From Candidatus Binatia bacterium (GTDB lineage Bacteria; Desulfobacterota; Binatia; UBA9968; JAJDTQ01): a DNA stretch of 64,000 bases. The stretch covers positions 3,239,042 to 3,303,041 of the forward strand of contig OX638375.1 of assembly GCA_951813575.1 (NCBI GenBank). The letters are read 5' to 3'. The position numbers were made by a program, and so were the translations under genes. This document shows, piece after piece, positions 17,688 through 26,478 of the stretch (positions are counted from its first letter, which is position 1; each line of letters begins with the position of its first letter). The notes beneath the pieces are model-generated. The model saw nothing but the letters and a program-made list of their open reading frames with translations. It was not told the origin of the DNA and searched no databases.

Positions 17688-19442
17688 ATGGATGCCGTGC
17701 AGATGGAAGTGGTCTACCGGGCCACCGCGCAGATCGCCAAGGAGCTGGCGCTCAACATGCTCCGCACCGGCTATTCGAGCGTCATCAAGGAGAGCCAGGA
17801 CTTCACCTTCGCGATCTTCGACGGCGACGGACGCATGGTGACCCAGGGACTGCCGCAACCGCTGCACATCGGCGGCATCTCGGCCCAGGTGGGCGAGGTG
17901 ATCCGGGTGTTCGGCGACGACAACGCGGAAGGCGACGTCTATATCCTCAACCACCCGTACTTCGCCTGCCAGAATCACGCCACGGACGTGACCGTGGTCT
18001 CCCCGGTCTTCCACCGGGGCCGTCGCGTGGCCTTCATCGCCAACACCGCGCACAAGCCCGACCTCGGCGGCAAGGTGCCGGGCACCAACTCGCCGGACGC
18101 CACCGACGTGATCCAGGAAGGGCTGCTGCTGCCGGCGCTCAGGCTCTACCGCGGCGGCGAGGTCAACGAGGACCTCAAGACCATCATCATGGCCAACACC
18201 CGCACGCCGGAGATCACGTGGGGCGACGTCCAGGCCCAGGCCCTGACCAACTTCTACGGCCTCGGGAAGCTCGCGGAGCTGATGGAGCAGTACGGCTCCG
18301 ACGAGGTGACCGCGTGCTGGCGCGAGTGGATGGACATCTGCGAGGCCGAGGTGCGGAAGGCCATCGAGAGGATTCCGGACGGGGACTACGGTCCCTGTGT
18401 CGACTTCCTCGACGACGACGGCCTGGACCGGGAGCGCTCCTATCGCATCGCCGCTTCCCTTCGGGTGGCCGGCGACGAGTTGCACTTCACCCTGGAGTCG
18501 TCGGAGCAGGCCCGGGGTCCCATCAATCTCCGGCCCTGTGTCATCCGGAACTTCATCGACTGCCTCGCCGTGGCGGTGCTGTGCCCGGACCTGCCGGTCA
18601 ACCAGGGCATCTCCCGGCCCATACACGTGACCTTTCCGCCCGAGGGATCGATCCTGAACCCGCGCTATCCCGCGCCGGTGAACATGTACGTCCGTCCCGC
18701 CCAGATGGTCACCTCGGTGGTGCAGATGACGCTGGCCGAGGCCCTGCCCGAGGTGGTGCCGGCGCCGGACAGCGGCGCCGGCGGCTCGGTGTCCATCTCG
18801 GGCCAGGACGCCGACCGGGGGCGGTGGTTCTCGCTCTACGACCTCAACTGCGGCGGCGGCGGCGCCCGCGCCGACTCCGACGGTCCGGCGGTGCTGAACT
18901 CGCTGGTGATCAACGTGATGAACACCCCGGTGGAGCCGTTGGAGACGGAGTTCCCCATCCGCATCGAGCGCTACGAGCTGTTCGAGGAGTCGGGCGGCGC
19001 CGGGCGCCTCCGCGGCGGCCTGGGCATGGTGCGGGACTGGAAGATGCTGGCCGACGAGGCCTACGTCAACCTGCGCAGCGACCGCTTCAAGCATTCCGCC
19101 CCAGGGCTCCACGGCGCGGGCCAGGCGCTGCCGTCGTCGGCGTGCCTCAACCCGGGCACGGAGGATGAGCGGGCGCTGCCGTCCAAGGTCAGCCGGCTCC
19201 AGATGGGGAAGGGCGACGTCTTCCGCATCCGATACGCCGGCGGCGGCGGAAGGGGCGAGCCCTTCGAGCGGGAGCCGTCCAAGGTGCTGGACGACGTCCG
19301 GGACGGCTACATCAGCGCGGAAACCGCTCGGGAGGTCTACGGCGTGGCACTGAGCGGCCGGCCGCCCGAGATCGACGAGGCCGAGACCCGACGCCTCCGA
19401 AGCGCGCACCGGAACGCCGGAGCAGCGCCGGAACGGCTGTAG
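17688..19442 (+). CDS. hyuB: Hydantoinase B / N-methylhydantoinase-type subunit
   Basis: A 584-residue protein of the HyuB/oxoprolinase C-terminal family: MLRTGYSSVIKESQDFTFAI, HIGGISAQVGEVI, GDVYILNHPYFACQNHATDV, and later ESGGAGRLRGGLGMVRDW. These subunits work with HyuA in ATP-dependent opening of hydantoins, 5-oxoproline or related lactams, or in acetone-type carboxylation. The start ATG follows GGGAGG at ten bases. The matching hyuA lies 2.1 kb downstream on the same strand, with an MFS transporter and a dead gene in between. The stop codon is the TAG of a family 2 repeat. Substrate unknown. Confidence 0.9.
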   Translation: MDAVQMEVVYRATAQIAKELALNMLRTGYSSVIKESQDFTFAIFDGDGRMVTQGLPQPLHIGGISAQVGEVIRVFGDDNAEGDVYILNHPYFACQNHATDVTVVSPVFHRGRRVAFIANTAHKPDLGGKVPGTNSPDATDVIQEGLLLPALRLYRGGEVNEDLKTIIMANTRTPEITWGDVQAQALTNFYGLGKLAELMEQYGSDEVTACWREWMDICEAEVRKAIERIPDGDYGPCVDFLDDDGLDRERSYRIAASLRVAGDELHFTLESSEQARGPINLRPCVIRNFIDCLAVAVLCPDLPVNQGISRPIHVTFPPEGSILNPRYPAPVNMYVRPAQMVTSVVQMTLAEALPEVVPAPDSGAGGSVSISGQDADRGRWFSLYDLNCGGGGARADSDGPAVLNSLVINVMNTPVEPLETEFPIRIERYELFEESGGAGRLRGGLGMVRDWKMLADEAYVNLRSDRFKHSAPGLHGAGQALPSSACLNPGTEDERALPSKVSRLQMGKGDVFRIRYAGGGGRGEPFEREPSKVLDDVRDGYISAETAREVYGVALSGRPPEIDEAETRRLRSAHRNAGAAPERL

Positions 19443-19466
19443 GGGCGGGTTTCGAACCCGCCCGTG
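19440..19466. repeat. GC-rich hairpin element, family 2 (copy 2)
   Basis: GGGCGGGTT (19443-19451) pairs with AACCCGCCC (19455-19463) around a short loop, preceded by GTAG. The TAG of that lead is the stop codon of hyuB. It fills almost the whole gap to the MFS gene, whose start codon lacks a visible ribosome site. Confidence 0.75.
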
Positions 19467-19480
19467 CACGCACGTCCGCC

Positions 19481-20659
19481 ATGCCGCCCGTGGAACCGCA
19501 CACCGAAACACCGCGAGGCTGGCTTCGGGACTTCCTCCTGACCTGCGGCGCCCGCTTCGGGCTTTTCTTCGCCATGTTCCTGATCGAGCCGGTGTTCCCC
19601 GTGTACCTCAGGAACATGGGGACCAGCCCGTTCATGATCGGCGTGGTCATGGCCGCCTTCCCGCTCGGCGCCACCTGGGTGCGGCCGCTGGTGGGAGCCT
19701 ACATCGACCGCCTGGGCAGCAAGGTCTTCCTCGTGGGCGGGCTGACCATCTTCATCACCGCCGCCACGGGCTATATCTGGACCGGCTCGGTGCTGGTGGC
19801 GCTGCTGCTGCGTACCTACCACGGCTTCGGGTGGTCGGGATGCACCACGTCGATAGGCACGCTGGTGGCGGACATCTCGCCGGATCACCTGCGCGGCACC
19901 CTCATCAGCTACTCCGGGGCGGTGAGCACCGTGGCCTACTCCATCGCTCCGGCCGCGGCCTTCTGGATCGTCGGCAGTCTGGGTTTCCCGACGGTGTTCG
20001 CCAGCGGGGCGGCCGCGGCAGGGTTCGGCCTGCTGGCGGCGGTCTTGATCCCTTCGCCGGCGAAGGACAAGCCCACGCCCTCGCGCCGGCGCTGGTTCGA
20101 CACCTTCATCCTGCCCGCCTCTCTCCTGCCCGCCGTGAGCATGGGTCTTCTGGGAATCTCCCGCGGCAGCATCATCGCCTTCCTGTCGCTCTACGCCCTG
20201 GAAATGGGGGGAGATCCGGGCATCTGGTTCAGCGTCTTCGCGGTGGCGGTGGTGGTGGGCAGGCCCATCTTCGGCCCGCTCTCCGACCGCAAGGGCCGGC
20301 CCTTCGTGGTGATCCCGACCTATCTGCTGGCCCTGGTGGGCATGCTGGTGCTGGTGATTGCGCGCTCGCCCATGATGCTGCTGGTGTCCGCGGGCATCCT
20401 CGGGTTCGGCTACGGCTCGGTCCACGCCGCGCTCATGACCATGGCCATCGATTTGGCGCCGCGCGACCGGTGGGGCCTGAGCATGGCCCAGTACCACCTG
20501 TTCTACGACCTCGCCATCGGCGGGGGCGGGGTGCTGGCCGGCATCATGCTCCACTATACCGGCAACAACTATCCCGCCATGTTCCTTGCCACCACGGTGG
20601 TGGGGCTCGGCGGGTTCGTGCTGTTCTTGACGACGTACCGGCGGCGTACGCCCCGATGA
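19481..20659 (+). CDS. Major facilitator superfamily transporter
   Basis: A 392-residue inner-membrane protein with about twelve hydrophobic segments. Motif A-like sequences are GAYIDRLGSKVFLVGG after TM2 and GPLSDRKGRPFVVIP after TM8, the standard MFS duplication. It lies between hyuB and hyuA on the same strand, so import or export of the hydantoinase substrate or product is a reasonable guess. The substrate cannot be read from the sequence. No Shine-Dalgarno is seen before the ATG. Confidence 0.88.
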   Translation: MPPVEPHTETPRGWLRDFLLTCGARFGLFFAMFLIEPVFPVYLRNMGTSPFMIGVVMAAFPLGATWVRPLVGAYIDRLGSKVFLVGGLTIFITAATGYIWTGSVLVALLLRTYHGFGWSGCTTSIGTLVADISPDHLRGTLISYSGAVSTVAYSIAPAAAFWIVGSLGFPTVFASGAAAAGFGLLAAVLIPSPAKDKPTPSRRRWFDTFILPASLLPAVSMGLLGISRGSIIAFLSLYALEMGGDPGIWFSVFAVAVVVGRPIFGPLSDRKGRPFVVIPTYLLALVGMLVLVIARSPMMLLVSAGILGFGYGSVHAALMTMAIDLAPRDRWGLSMAQYHLFYDLAIGGGGVLAGIMLHYTGNNYPAMFLATTVVGLGGFVLFLTTYRRRTPR

Positions 20660-20678
20660 GCCCGCCCCTGCATGGAGC

Positions 20679-21540
20679 TCACTGGTGCCCGTGCAGCATT
20701 TCGGAATAGGTCGGCAACGGCCACAGCCGCCGGTCGACGATGGCCTCCAGCCGGTCGGCTACCGCCCGCGCCGCGCTCATCCGCGGCTTGACGGTCTCGT
20801 GGGCATAGGAAGCTGCCCTCCCAGCGTCGTCCTCCGGGAAGCCGTCGAAGGCCTCGGACAGCTTGTCCGTTTCCGTCAGCAACTTCTGAACGAGTTCCCC
20901 CTTCTCGCTGAGGAGCCGGGATGAGTAGCCGGATTCGCCGCCGGTGCGGGCGTCCTCCATCGCCACCGGGAGGATCAGGGCCTGCGGGATATACAGCAGC
21001 GTGCGAAAGCCAGATCGTGGAGCACCTCCATGGCCAGGACGTTGGTGTCTGCCGCCAGGTTCGCCAGGTTGAAGATCGGCGAAATCTCGTGTTGTCCGGG
21101 CGCCACCTCGTTATGGGTGCAGTGGATCGAGATTCCCAGCTCCCACATCTTCTCCCTCGCCTCCGACATGTAGCGGTTCACCCGCGGCGACAGTTTCGCG
21201 AAGTAGTGGGTCGACTGCTCCTGCCCGCGAAGCGGCGTGGCCCCGGAGCCGGTCAGATTGATCACCAGCCGGTTCGTCTGGAAGTCCACCGCCACGAACG
21301 TCTCGAGCTTCTCACCGTGAATCGGCCCTCGCATCGGAGAGAACCAGTGCGAGCACCCGATGCATCCTTTCGCCTGGGCCCACTCCCGGATGGACGTCGC
21401 CAGAGCGTTGGCGTGTTCCTTGTCCAGGCGCGACAGCGGGCGAAGGCGAAGTAGACGTCCGGGTCCACCACTTTTTCAGGATCGCGTCATCGAGAACCAG
21501 ACTTGCAAGCGCACGGACGGCAGGTTTTGAGGTTCGCGCC
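20679..21540 (-). pseudogene. Remnant of type III glutamine synthetase (GlnN)
   Basis: On the minus strand, pieces of a GSIII are scattered over different frames. One frame (about 21465-20975) reads SRLDKEHANALATSIREWAQ, then CSHWFSPMRGPIHGEKLETF and THNEVAPGQHEISPIFNLAN, the GSIII signature region. A second frame (20966-20679) gives the GSIII C-terminus, ending RRLWPLPTYSEMLHGHQ. An upstream fragment VDPDVYFAFAR is in yet another frame. Intact GSIII has about 700 residues; only about 270 codons of coding debris remain, so several hundred internal residues and the N-terminus are lost. At least two frameshifts are present. The remnant runs up to the hyuA start. Confidence 0.85.
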
Positions 21541-21561
21541 CATCGGGATATACAGAGAGGC

Positions 21562-23625
21562 ATGGAGCCATCGTCAGTCCGGCACCGCATCGGCATAGAC
21601 GTCGGGGGCACCTTTACCGACGTCACGGTGCTCGACGAGCACACGGGGCAGATCCGCGAGGTGCGCAAGGTGCCGTCCAACCCCGCGGCGCCCCTGGAGG
21701 TGCTCGACGGTGTGCTGGCGGACATGCGAGAAAGGTGGGGCGCGGGAACCCTGTCCTACCTGTTGCACGGCTCCACCCACGCCCTCAATACGGTGCTCGA
21801 GGAGAAAGGCGCCCGCACCGGCCTTCTCACCACCCGCGGGTTCCGCGACGTCTACGAGATCGCGCGCCAGTGGAAGGGCCACGAGGTCTTCAACATCTTC
21901 TACCCTGGGGCCACGAGGTTCGTGCCGCGCCGCCGCGTCGCGGAGGTCCCGGAGCGGCTCGACAAGTCCGGCGACGTGATGGAACCCCTCGATCTGGATG
22001 CCGTGGACGAGGCCGTGGCCGGCCTCATGGAGCAGGGCATCGACGCCCTGGCCGTCGCCTTCCTGTTCTCCTACGTGAACCCCGCCCACGAGCGGTTGGC
22101 GGCGGAGCACATCCGTTCACGCTATCCGGATCTGTTCGTGTCGCTGTCGTCGGCGGTGAATCCGGTGTGGCGCGAGTACGAGCGCACCGCCACCACGGTG
22201 CTGAACGCCTACCTCGGTCCGCGCATGGAACAGTACTTTGCTGGCATGGAGGAGACGGTTCTGCGGCATTTCCCGCGAGCCCACGCCTTCCTGATGAAGT
22301 CCAACGGCGGTATCGGCGCTCCCAGGGCCATGGCGCGGTTTCCGGTCCAGACGCTCATGTCGGGTCCGGTGGCGGGGGTGGTGGCGGCCCATGAGCTGGG
22401 CGCGCGCACCGGCGCCCCCAGACTTATCTCCCTGGACATCGGCGGCACCAGCAGCGACATGTCGCTGATCCCCGGAAAACCGCTCTTCCGCACCGAATGG
22501 CAGATCGGGCGCCATCCCGTGCGGGTCGACTCGGTGGAGGTGGAGAGCCTGGGGGCGGGTGGCGGCAGCCTCGCGCAGGTGCGCTACGGCAGGGTGCTTC
22601 AGGTGGGGCCGCAGAGCGCCGGGGCGGTTCCGGGGCCGGCGTGCTACATGCGGGGCGGCGACCAGCCCACCTTGACGGACGCCCTGGTGCAGCTCCGCCA
22701 CCTCAATCCCCGGGTGTTGCTCCAGGGCGAGATGCCCATCGACGCCGAGCTGTCTGCCGACGCTATCCGCCGGGTGGTGGCGGAGCCGTTGGGCATGTCG
22801 GAGGACGATGCCGCCCTGGGGATCCTGCGCGTGCTGGTGGCCAACATTGTCTCCTCCATGCGCACCATTACCATCGAGCGGGGCTTCAACCCCGCGGACT
22901 TCGTCCTGGCTCCGTTCGGCGGCATGGGGCCGACTCTGGCCACCGCGGTGGCCTCTTCCCTTGGCATCGGCCGCATCCTGATCCCGGAGGACCCGGGCAA
23001 CTTCAGCGCCTTCGGCATGCTGCTTTCGGACCTGCGCTCGGACGCGGTCACGACCCGGGTGGTGGCGCTCACGCCGGATTCCCTGAAGGACGCGGTGGCG
23101 GCCCTTCGGGATCTCGAAGACGGGGTGCAGCGGGAACTCGCCTCCCAGGGACCGTCGGAGGACCAGATCCGTGTTGATTGGCTGCTGGACATGCGTTACC
23201 GTGAGCAGGCTTACGAGTTGACGGTCCCCATCGCCAAGGATCCCGCGAAGCTCAACATCGACGAGATCTGCGAACGGTTCGGCCAGGCCCACGAGCAGCG
23301 CTACGGCCACCGGGCGGACGACGAGGTCGTCGAGGTGGTCAATCTGCGAGCGTCGGCCTACGCCTCGCTGGGCAAGCCGGAGTTGTCGCGGGGCCCGGAC
23401 GCCGGGACGCGGCAGCCGACCCCGGAGCGCCGCCGGGCGGTCATGCTCGACGGTGAGCACGACGTGCCGGTGTTTCGCCGGGACGAGCTGGCCCCGGGGG
23501 CGGTATTGAGCGGCCCCGTCATCGTCGAGGAGAAGACATCCACCACGGTGATGGAGCCGGGCTGGGAGCTACGCGTCGACGGCGAGGGGAATATGGACCT
23601 GGCGAATGTTCCGCGGCCTCAGTAG
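21562..23625 (+). CDS. hyuA: Hydantoinase A / 5-oxoprolinase-type ATPase subunit
   Basis: A 687-residue cytoplasmic protein. The N-terminal RIGIDVGGTFTDVTVLDE is the phosphate-binding signature of the HyuA family, followed by LLHGSTHALNTVLE and LLTTRGFRDVYEIARQ. The central part has SLDIGGTSSDMSLIPG, the second ATPase motif, and VESLGAGGGSLAQVRYG. The C-terminus has GPVIVEEKTSTTVMEPGWEL. It partners with the HyuB subunit encoded at 17688-19442. GAGAGG lies just ahead of the ATG. The family's substrates include hydantoins, 5-oxoproline and related amides; which one applies here is open. Confidence 0.93.
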   Translation: MEPSSVRHRIGIDVGGTFTDVTVLDEHTGQIREVRKVPSNPAAPLEVLDGVLADMRERWGAGTLSYLLHGSTHALNTVLEEKGARTGLLTTRGFRDVYEIARQWKGHEVFNIFYPGATRFVPRRRVAEVPERLDKSGDVMEPLDLDAVDEAVAGLMEQGIDALAVAFLFSYVNPAHERLAAEHIRSRYPDLFVSLSSAVNPVWREYERTATTVLNAYLGPRMEQYFAGMEETVLRHFPRAHAFLMKSNGGIGAPRAMARFPVQTLMSGPVAGVVAAHELGARTGAPRLISLDIGGTSSDMSLIPGKPLFRTEWQIGRHPVRVDSVEVESLGAGGGSLAQVRYGRVLQVGPQSAGAVPGPACYMRGGDQPTLTDALVQLRHLNPRVLLQGEMPIDAELSADAIRRVVAEPLGMSEDDAALGILRVLVANIVSSMRTITIERGFNPADFVLAPFGGMGPTLATAVASSLGIGRILIPEDPGNFSAFGMLLSDLRSDAVTTRVVALTPDSLKDAVAALRDLEDGVQRELASQGPSEDQIRVDWLLDMRYREQAYELTVPIAKDPAKLNIDEICERFGQAHEQRYGHRADDEVVEVVNLRASAYASLGKPELSRGPDAGTRQPTPERRRAVMLDGEHDVPVFRRDELAPGAVLSGPVIVEEKTSTTVMEPGWELRVDGEGNMDLANVPRPQ

Positions 23626-23787
23626 GTTTGGAACCGGGCGGGAATCGCGTTGCAGGCAAGGCGCGATGACGGTAGGGGCGGCGGGCGGTCGCCCTCCGTG
23701 GCCGGCGACCGGACGACCCGGCGGACGAGCATGGTTGATTTGCGGGACAGACACTGAACGAAGCCTGAAGAGGCACGGAGGCATCAC

Positions 23788-24750
23788 ATGAAGATTCTCA
23801 TTACGGGCGGCATGGGCGTGAACGGCGCGGTCACCGCGAGGCACCTGATCCGGGCGGGTCAGCGGCCGGTACTGATGGACAACCGGATGGACACTTCGCT
23901 GATCTCGGACATCGAGAAGGACGTGGACCTGGTGATTGGCGACATCCTGGACCCGGAGGGCCTCGACAAGATCATCGTCGACCACGAGATCACCCACGTG
24001 GCGCACCTGGCGGCGCTGATGCCCATTCCGGCGGAAACCGATCCGGCCCTGGGCATCAAGGTCGGCGTCGACGGGACCCTGAACGTGCTCGAGATCGCGC
24101 GACACCGCGGCCTCGAACGGGTCGTGTTCACCAGCTCCAAGGCGGTGTACGGCGAGATCTTCGGGAAGCATGCGTATCCGGAGTACGTGCCGGTGAACGA
24201 GGAGCACCCCCAGAACCCGGCGGACCTCTACGGCACCATCAAGGTGTGCTGCGAGACCCTGTGCACCTACTACCAGAAGAAGTACGGGGTAAGCTCCGTG
24301 GTGCTGCGCTTCGGCTCCATCTACGGCCCCGGCAAGGAGGTGCGTCACGGCGCGCTGTCGCTCTACGGCCAGATGATCGAGAACGTCATGTCGGGGAAGG
24401 GCTTCACGGCCAGCGGCGGGGACCAGTCCAACGAGGCCCTCTACGTCGGCGACGTGGCCCGCTCCATCATCCTGGCGTTGGAGGTCAAGGACCCGGCCGA
24501 GCGCACCTTCAACATCGGCACCGGCGTGGGCGTCACGCTCCAGGACTTCAAGCGCATCCTCGGAGGGCTCTATCCGGACAGCAAGATCGAGATCGGCTCC
24601 GGGCTGGAGTTCCGCATGACCGAGAAGAAGAGCTACTGCATCTTCGACATCAGCAAGGCCACGGAGCACCTGGGTTTCACCCCGGCCTACGACCTCGAAG
24701 CCGGCATCAAGGACTACATCGCGACCATCGAGCGGCTGAGGCCGCAGTAA
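23788..24750 (+). CDS. NAD-dependent epimerase/dehydratase (extended SDR)
   Basis: A 320-residue Rossmann enzyme: the coenzyme motif is ITGGMGVNGAVTARHL, DILDP is the adenine-binding acidic segment, and VFTSSKAVYGE marks the active-site Ser. The catalytic Tyr-x3-Lys is LYGTIKVCCE, with Ile in place of the usual Ser before Lys. Family members act on nucleotide sugars, hydroxysteroids or threonine. GAGGCATCAC precedes the ATG. It follows hyuA by 160 bases on the same strand and may belong to that catabolic group. No sugar-pathway neighbours are present. Confidence 0.88.
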   Translation: MKILITGGMGVNGAVTARHLIRAGQRPVLMDNRMDTSLISDIEKDVDLVIGDILDPEGLDKIIVDHEITHVAHLAALMPIPAETDPALGIKVGVDGTLNVLEIARHRGLERVVFTSSKAVYGEIFGKHAYPEYVPVNEEHPQNPADLYGTIKVCCETLCTYYQKKYGVSSVVLRFGSIYGPGKEVRHGALSLYGQMIENVMSGKGFTASGGDQSNEALYVGDVARSIILALEVKDPAERTFNIGTGVGVTLQDFKRILGGLYPDSKIEIGSGLEFRMTEKKSYCIFDISKATEHLGFTPAYDLEAGIKDYIATIERLRPQ

Positions 24751-24841
24751 CCGGCGTCGTCCCGGGCGCCCGCGTTTTTCGGGAGGCGTGCGTCACCGGG
24801 ACGTCTGCGTCTTCGGGAGGTCCCGTGGTTTTAGCCCCCAC

Positions 24842-25019
24842 CCCGGTCATCCGGCACCCCACCCCGTCATCCCGGCACCCCACCCCGTCATCCCGGCACC
24901 CCACCCCGTCATCCCGGCACCCCACCCCGTCACCCCGGCACCCCACTCCGTCACCCCGGCACCCCACTCCGTCATCCGGCACCCCGCTCCGTCATCCGGC
25001 ACCCCACCCCGTCATCCCG
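24842..25019. repeat. Tandem array A, period 20-21 bp
   Basis: Nine copies of a unit CCCCACCCCGTCATCCCGGCA-like sequence, each anchored by GTCAT or GTCAC at 24846, 24866, 24887, 24908, 24929, 24950, 24971, 24991 and 25011. The spacing is 20 or 21 bases throughout. The last copy is itself the left arm of a complete family 1 palindrome. The region from 24751 to 25347 has no gene; it consists of this array, two palindromes and arrays B and C. Confidence 0.9.
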
Positions 25020-25038
25020 GGCTTGACCCGGGATCCAG
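25011..25038. repeat. Palindromic element, family 1 (CTTGA loop), plus an inverted copy at 25089-25113
   Basis: The stem ATCCCGGG (25014-25021) pairs with CCCGGGAT (25027-25034) around CTTGA. An inverted copy follows 50 bases later: ACCCCGGG (25091-25098) and CCCGGGGT (25104-25111) around TCAAG. Other copies in the window are near 38037, 42853, 45785, 45851-46015 (four copies) and 50358. It is the commonest dispersed repeat here. Confidence 0.85.
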
Positions 25039-25109
25039 GGGTGGCATGGGGTGGTCTGCATCCGCCGCCCGCCCAACCAACCCCACCTGGACCCCGGGTC
25101 AAGCCCGGG

Positions 25110-25189
25110 GTGACGGAGAGGTGTGCGGGGTGACGGAGAGGTGTGCGGGGTGACGGAGAGGTGTGCGGGGTGACGGAGAGGTGTGCGGG
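25110..25189. repeat. Tandem array B, four exact 20-bp copies
   Basis: The unit GTGACGGAGAGGTGTGCGGG is repeated four times without change, with starts at 25110, 25130, 25150 and 25170. It begins at the right end of the inverted family 1 palindrome and runs into array C. Identity of all copies suggests recent amplification. Confidence 0.92.
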
Positions 25190-25312
25190 GTGACGTTCAG
25201 CAGGGCAGAAGTAACGTTGAGAGGGCAGAGGTAACGTTCAGCAGGGCAGAAGTAACGTTCAGAGGGCAGAGGTAGCGTTCAGCAGGGCAGAGGTGGCCGT
25301 CGACAGGGCAGG
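25190..25312. repeat. Tandem array C, six 20-21-bp copies
   Basis: Units of the type GTAACGTTCAGCAGGGCAGA start at 25190, 25211, 25231, 25252, 25272 and 25293. They alternate between 21 and 20 bases because odd copies have CAGCAGGG and even ones GAGAGGG or CAGAGGG. The last copy has decayed. The array ends about 35 bases from the stop of the bicupin gene. Confidence 0.88.
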
Positions 25313-25347
25313 GCGCCGTCGACGGGGCTTGCGGCGGTTGGGGGCGG

Positions 25348-26448
25348 CTACGCCGCCCCTTGCCGTTCCAGGATGTGGGCCATGTCCACCTTGGCGCCGG
25401 AGGCGCCGCAGGCGTCGACGAAGAGCTGGATGACGTCTTCGTCTTCGTCCTCGTGCTCGATCTGCCAGCCGCCCTGGTTGAGGGGGACGTCGGACTGGAT
25501 CGGGCCGGGTACCAGCTTGAACATGCGGCTGAGCATCTTCAAGGCGAGGTAGCGGGCCGGCTGGGGGCCGGAGTTGAAGTGCTGGTGGAACCAGCCCTCG
25601 GGCGGTACCACCAGTGAGCCGGGCTTCCAGATGAACTGCTGCTTCTCTTCGCCCTCGGGCCACATCAGCGAATAGCCCTCGCCGGAGAGGATCATCACGT
25701 GGGCGCCGGGCCCGTGGCGGTGGGCCTTCTTGTAGCGTCCCACCGGGAACTCGGAGACGTGGGCGCCCATGTGGCTCGCCACCAGCTCGAAGAAGACCGT
25801 CTTGCTGCCCTTGCCTCGCGCCTCCCACGCGATGGGCTCGATGTTGGCCACGTCGGGGATGAAGTTGGTTTCCAGCACACGGTCGTTGTACAGGCGCGCG
25901 TGGCCGCGGAAGTCCTGGCCGTCGCCGAACCGGTCCCTGAAGACGTAGGAATTGCCCATCACGAAGTCCACGTTGTGGAAGATGTTGTGGACCAGCGGCG
26001 CGTTGGTGACCCCCAGGAGCTTGGCCTCCCGGTCGCCGGAGCCGTTGAAGTGCTGGTAGGTGGCGTTCACCGGGATGGCGAACAGGCTGCCCTCCTGCCA
26101 CTCGAAGCTCTGGCCCTTGCCGTCGCCCTGCCACAGGGTGGTGGCGCCCCGGCCGGAGAGCACGTAGACCAGCTCGTCGTAGATGTGTTTCTCCGGGTTG
26201 AGGCTCTTGCCGGGCGGAATGGTCACCACGAAGGCATCGTCGAGATAGCCGGCTCCTTCCAGGTTGATGTAGACTCCGTGGCCGCCCTTGCGGTCCCACC
26301 ACTTCATCGGCACTTCCTTGAGGTCCTGGACGAAGTAGCCCCGGATCACGTCCACGCCCTGGGACTCGACCCAGCGGTCGTAGGGCGTGTCCATCACCTC
26401 GGCGTTGCGGTCCACCCGTTCGAAGTTGCCCAGGCTCTCGATCTTCAT
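25348..26448 (-). CDS. Two-cupin domain protein
   Basis: A 366-residue bicupin. Cupin 1 (about residues 65-150) has PEKHIYDELVYVLSGRGAT and IPVNATYQHFN. Cupin 2 (about 235-320) has GRYKKAHRHGPGAHVMILSG and PPEGWFHQHFN, with a well-preserved set of metal-ligand His. The arrangement resembles gentisate-dioxygenase-like and related ring-cleavage or isomerase bicupins. It starts with MKIESLGNFERVDRNAEVM after GGAGGA. hflKC lies upstream on the same strand with a gap of 30 bases, but a functional link is doubtful. The exact reaction is unknown. Confidence 0.82.
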   Translation of the reverse strand: MKIESLGNFERVDRNAEVMDTPYDRWVESQGVDVIRGYFVQDLKEVPMKWWDRKGGHGVYINLEGAGYLDDAFVVTIPPGKSLNPEKHIYDELVYVLSGRGATTLWQGDGKGQSFEWQEGSLFAIPVNATYQHFNGSGDREAKLLGVTNAPLVHNIFHNVDFVMGNSYVFRDRFGDGQDFRGHARLYNDRVLETNFIPDVANIEPIAWEARGKGSKTVFFELVASHMGAHVSEFPVGRYKKAHRHGPGAHVMILSGEGYSLMWPEGEEKQQFIWKPGSLVVPPEGWFHQHFNSGPQPARYLALKMLSRMFKLVPGPIQSDVPLNQGGWQIEHEDEDEDVIQLFVDACGASGAKVDMAHILERQGAA

Positions 26449-26478
26449 GCGGCTCGTCCTCCGGGTTCAAGGCCGGGC

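Noticed and set aside
20679-20966. Small independent gene of 95 codons
   Set aside because: It matches the C-terminal end of type III glutamine synthetase, and the next frame upstream matches another part of the same protein, so it is a pseudogene fragment.
23671-23700. Another copy of the family 2 hairpin (GTAGGGGCGG...CGCCCTCC)
   Set aside because: The arms do not pair well and the core GGGCGGGT/ACCCGCCC is missing; it is at best a different, decayed element.
24842-25312. Possible CRISPR array
   Set aside because: The units are directly abutting 20-21-bp tandem copies with no unique spacers of constant size, and no cas genes are in the window.
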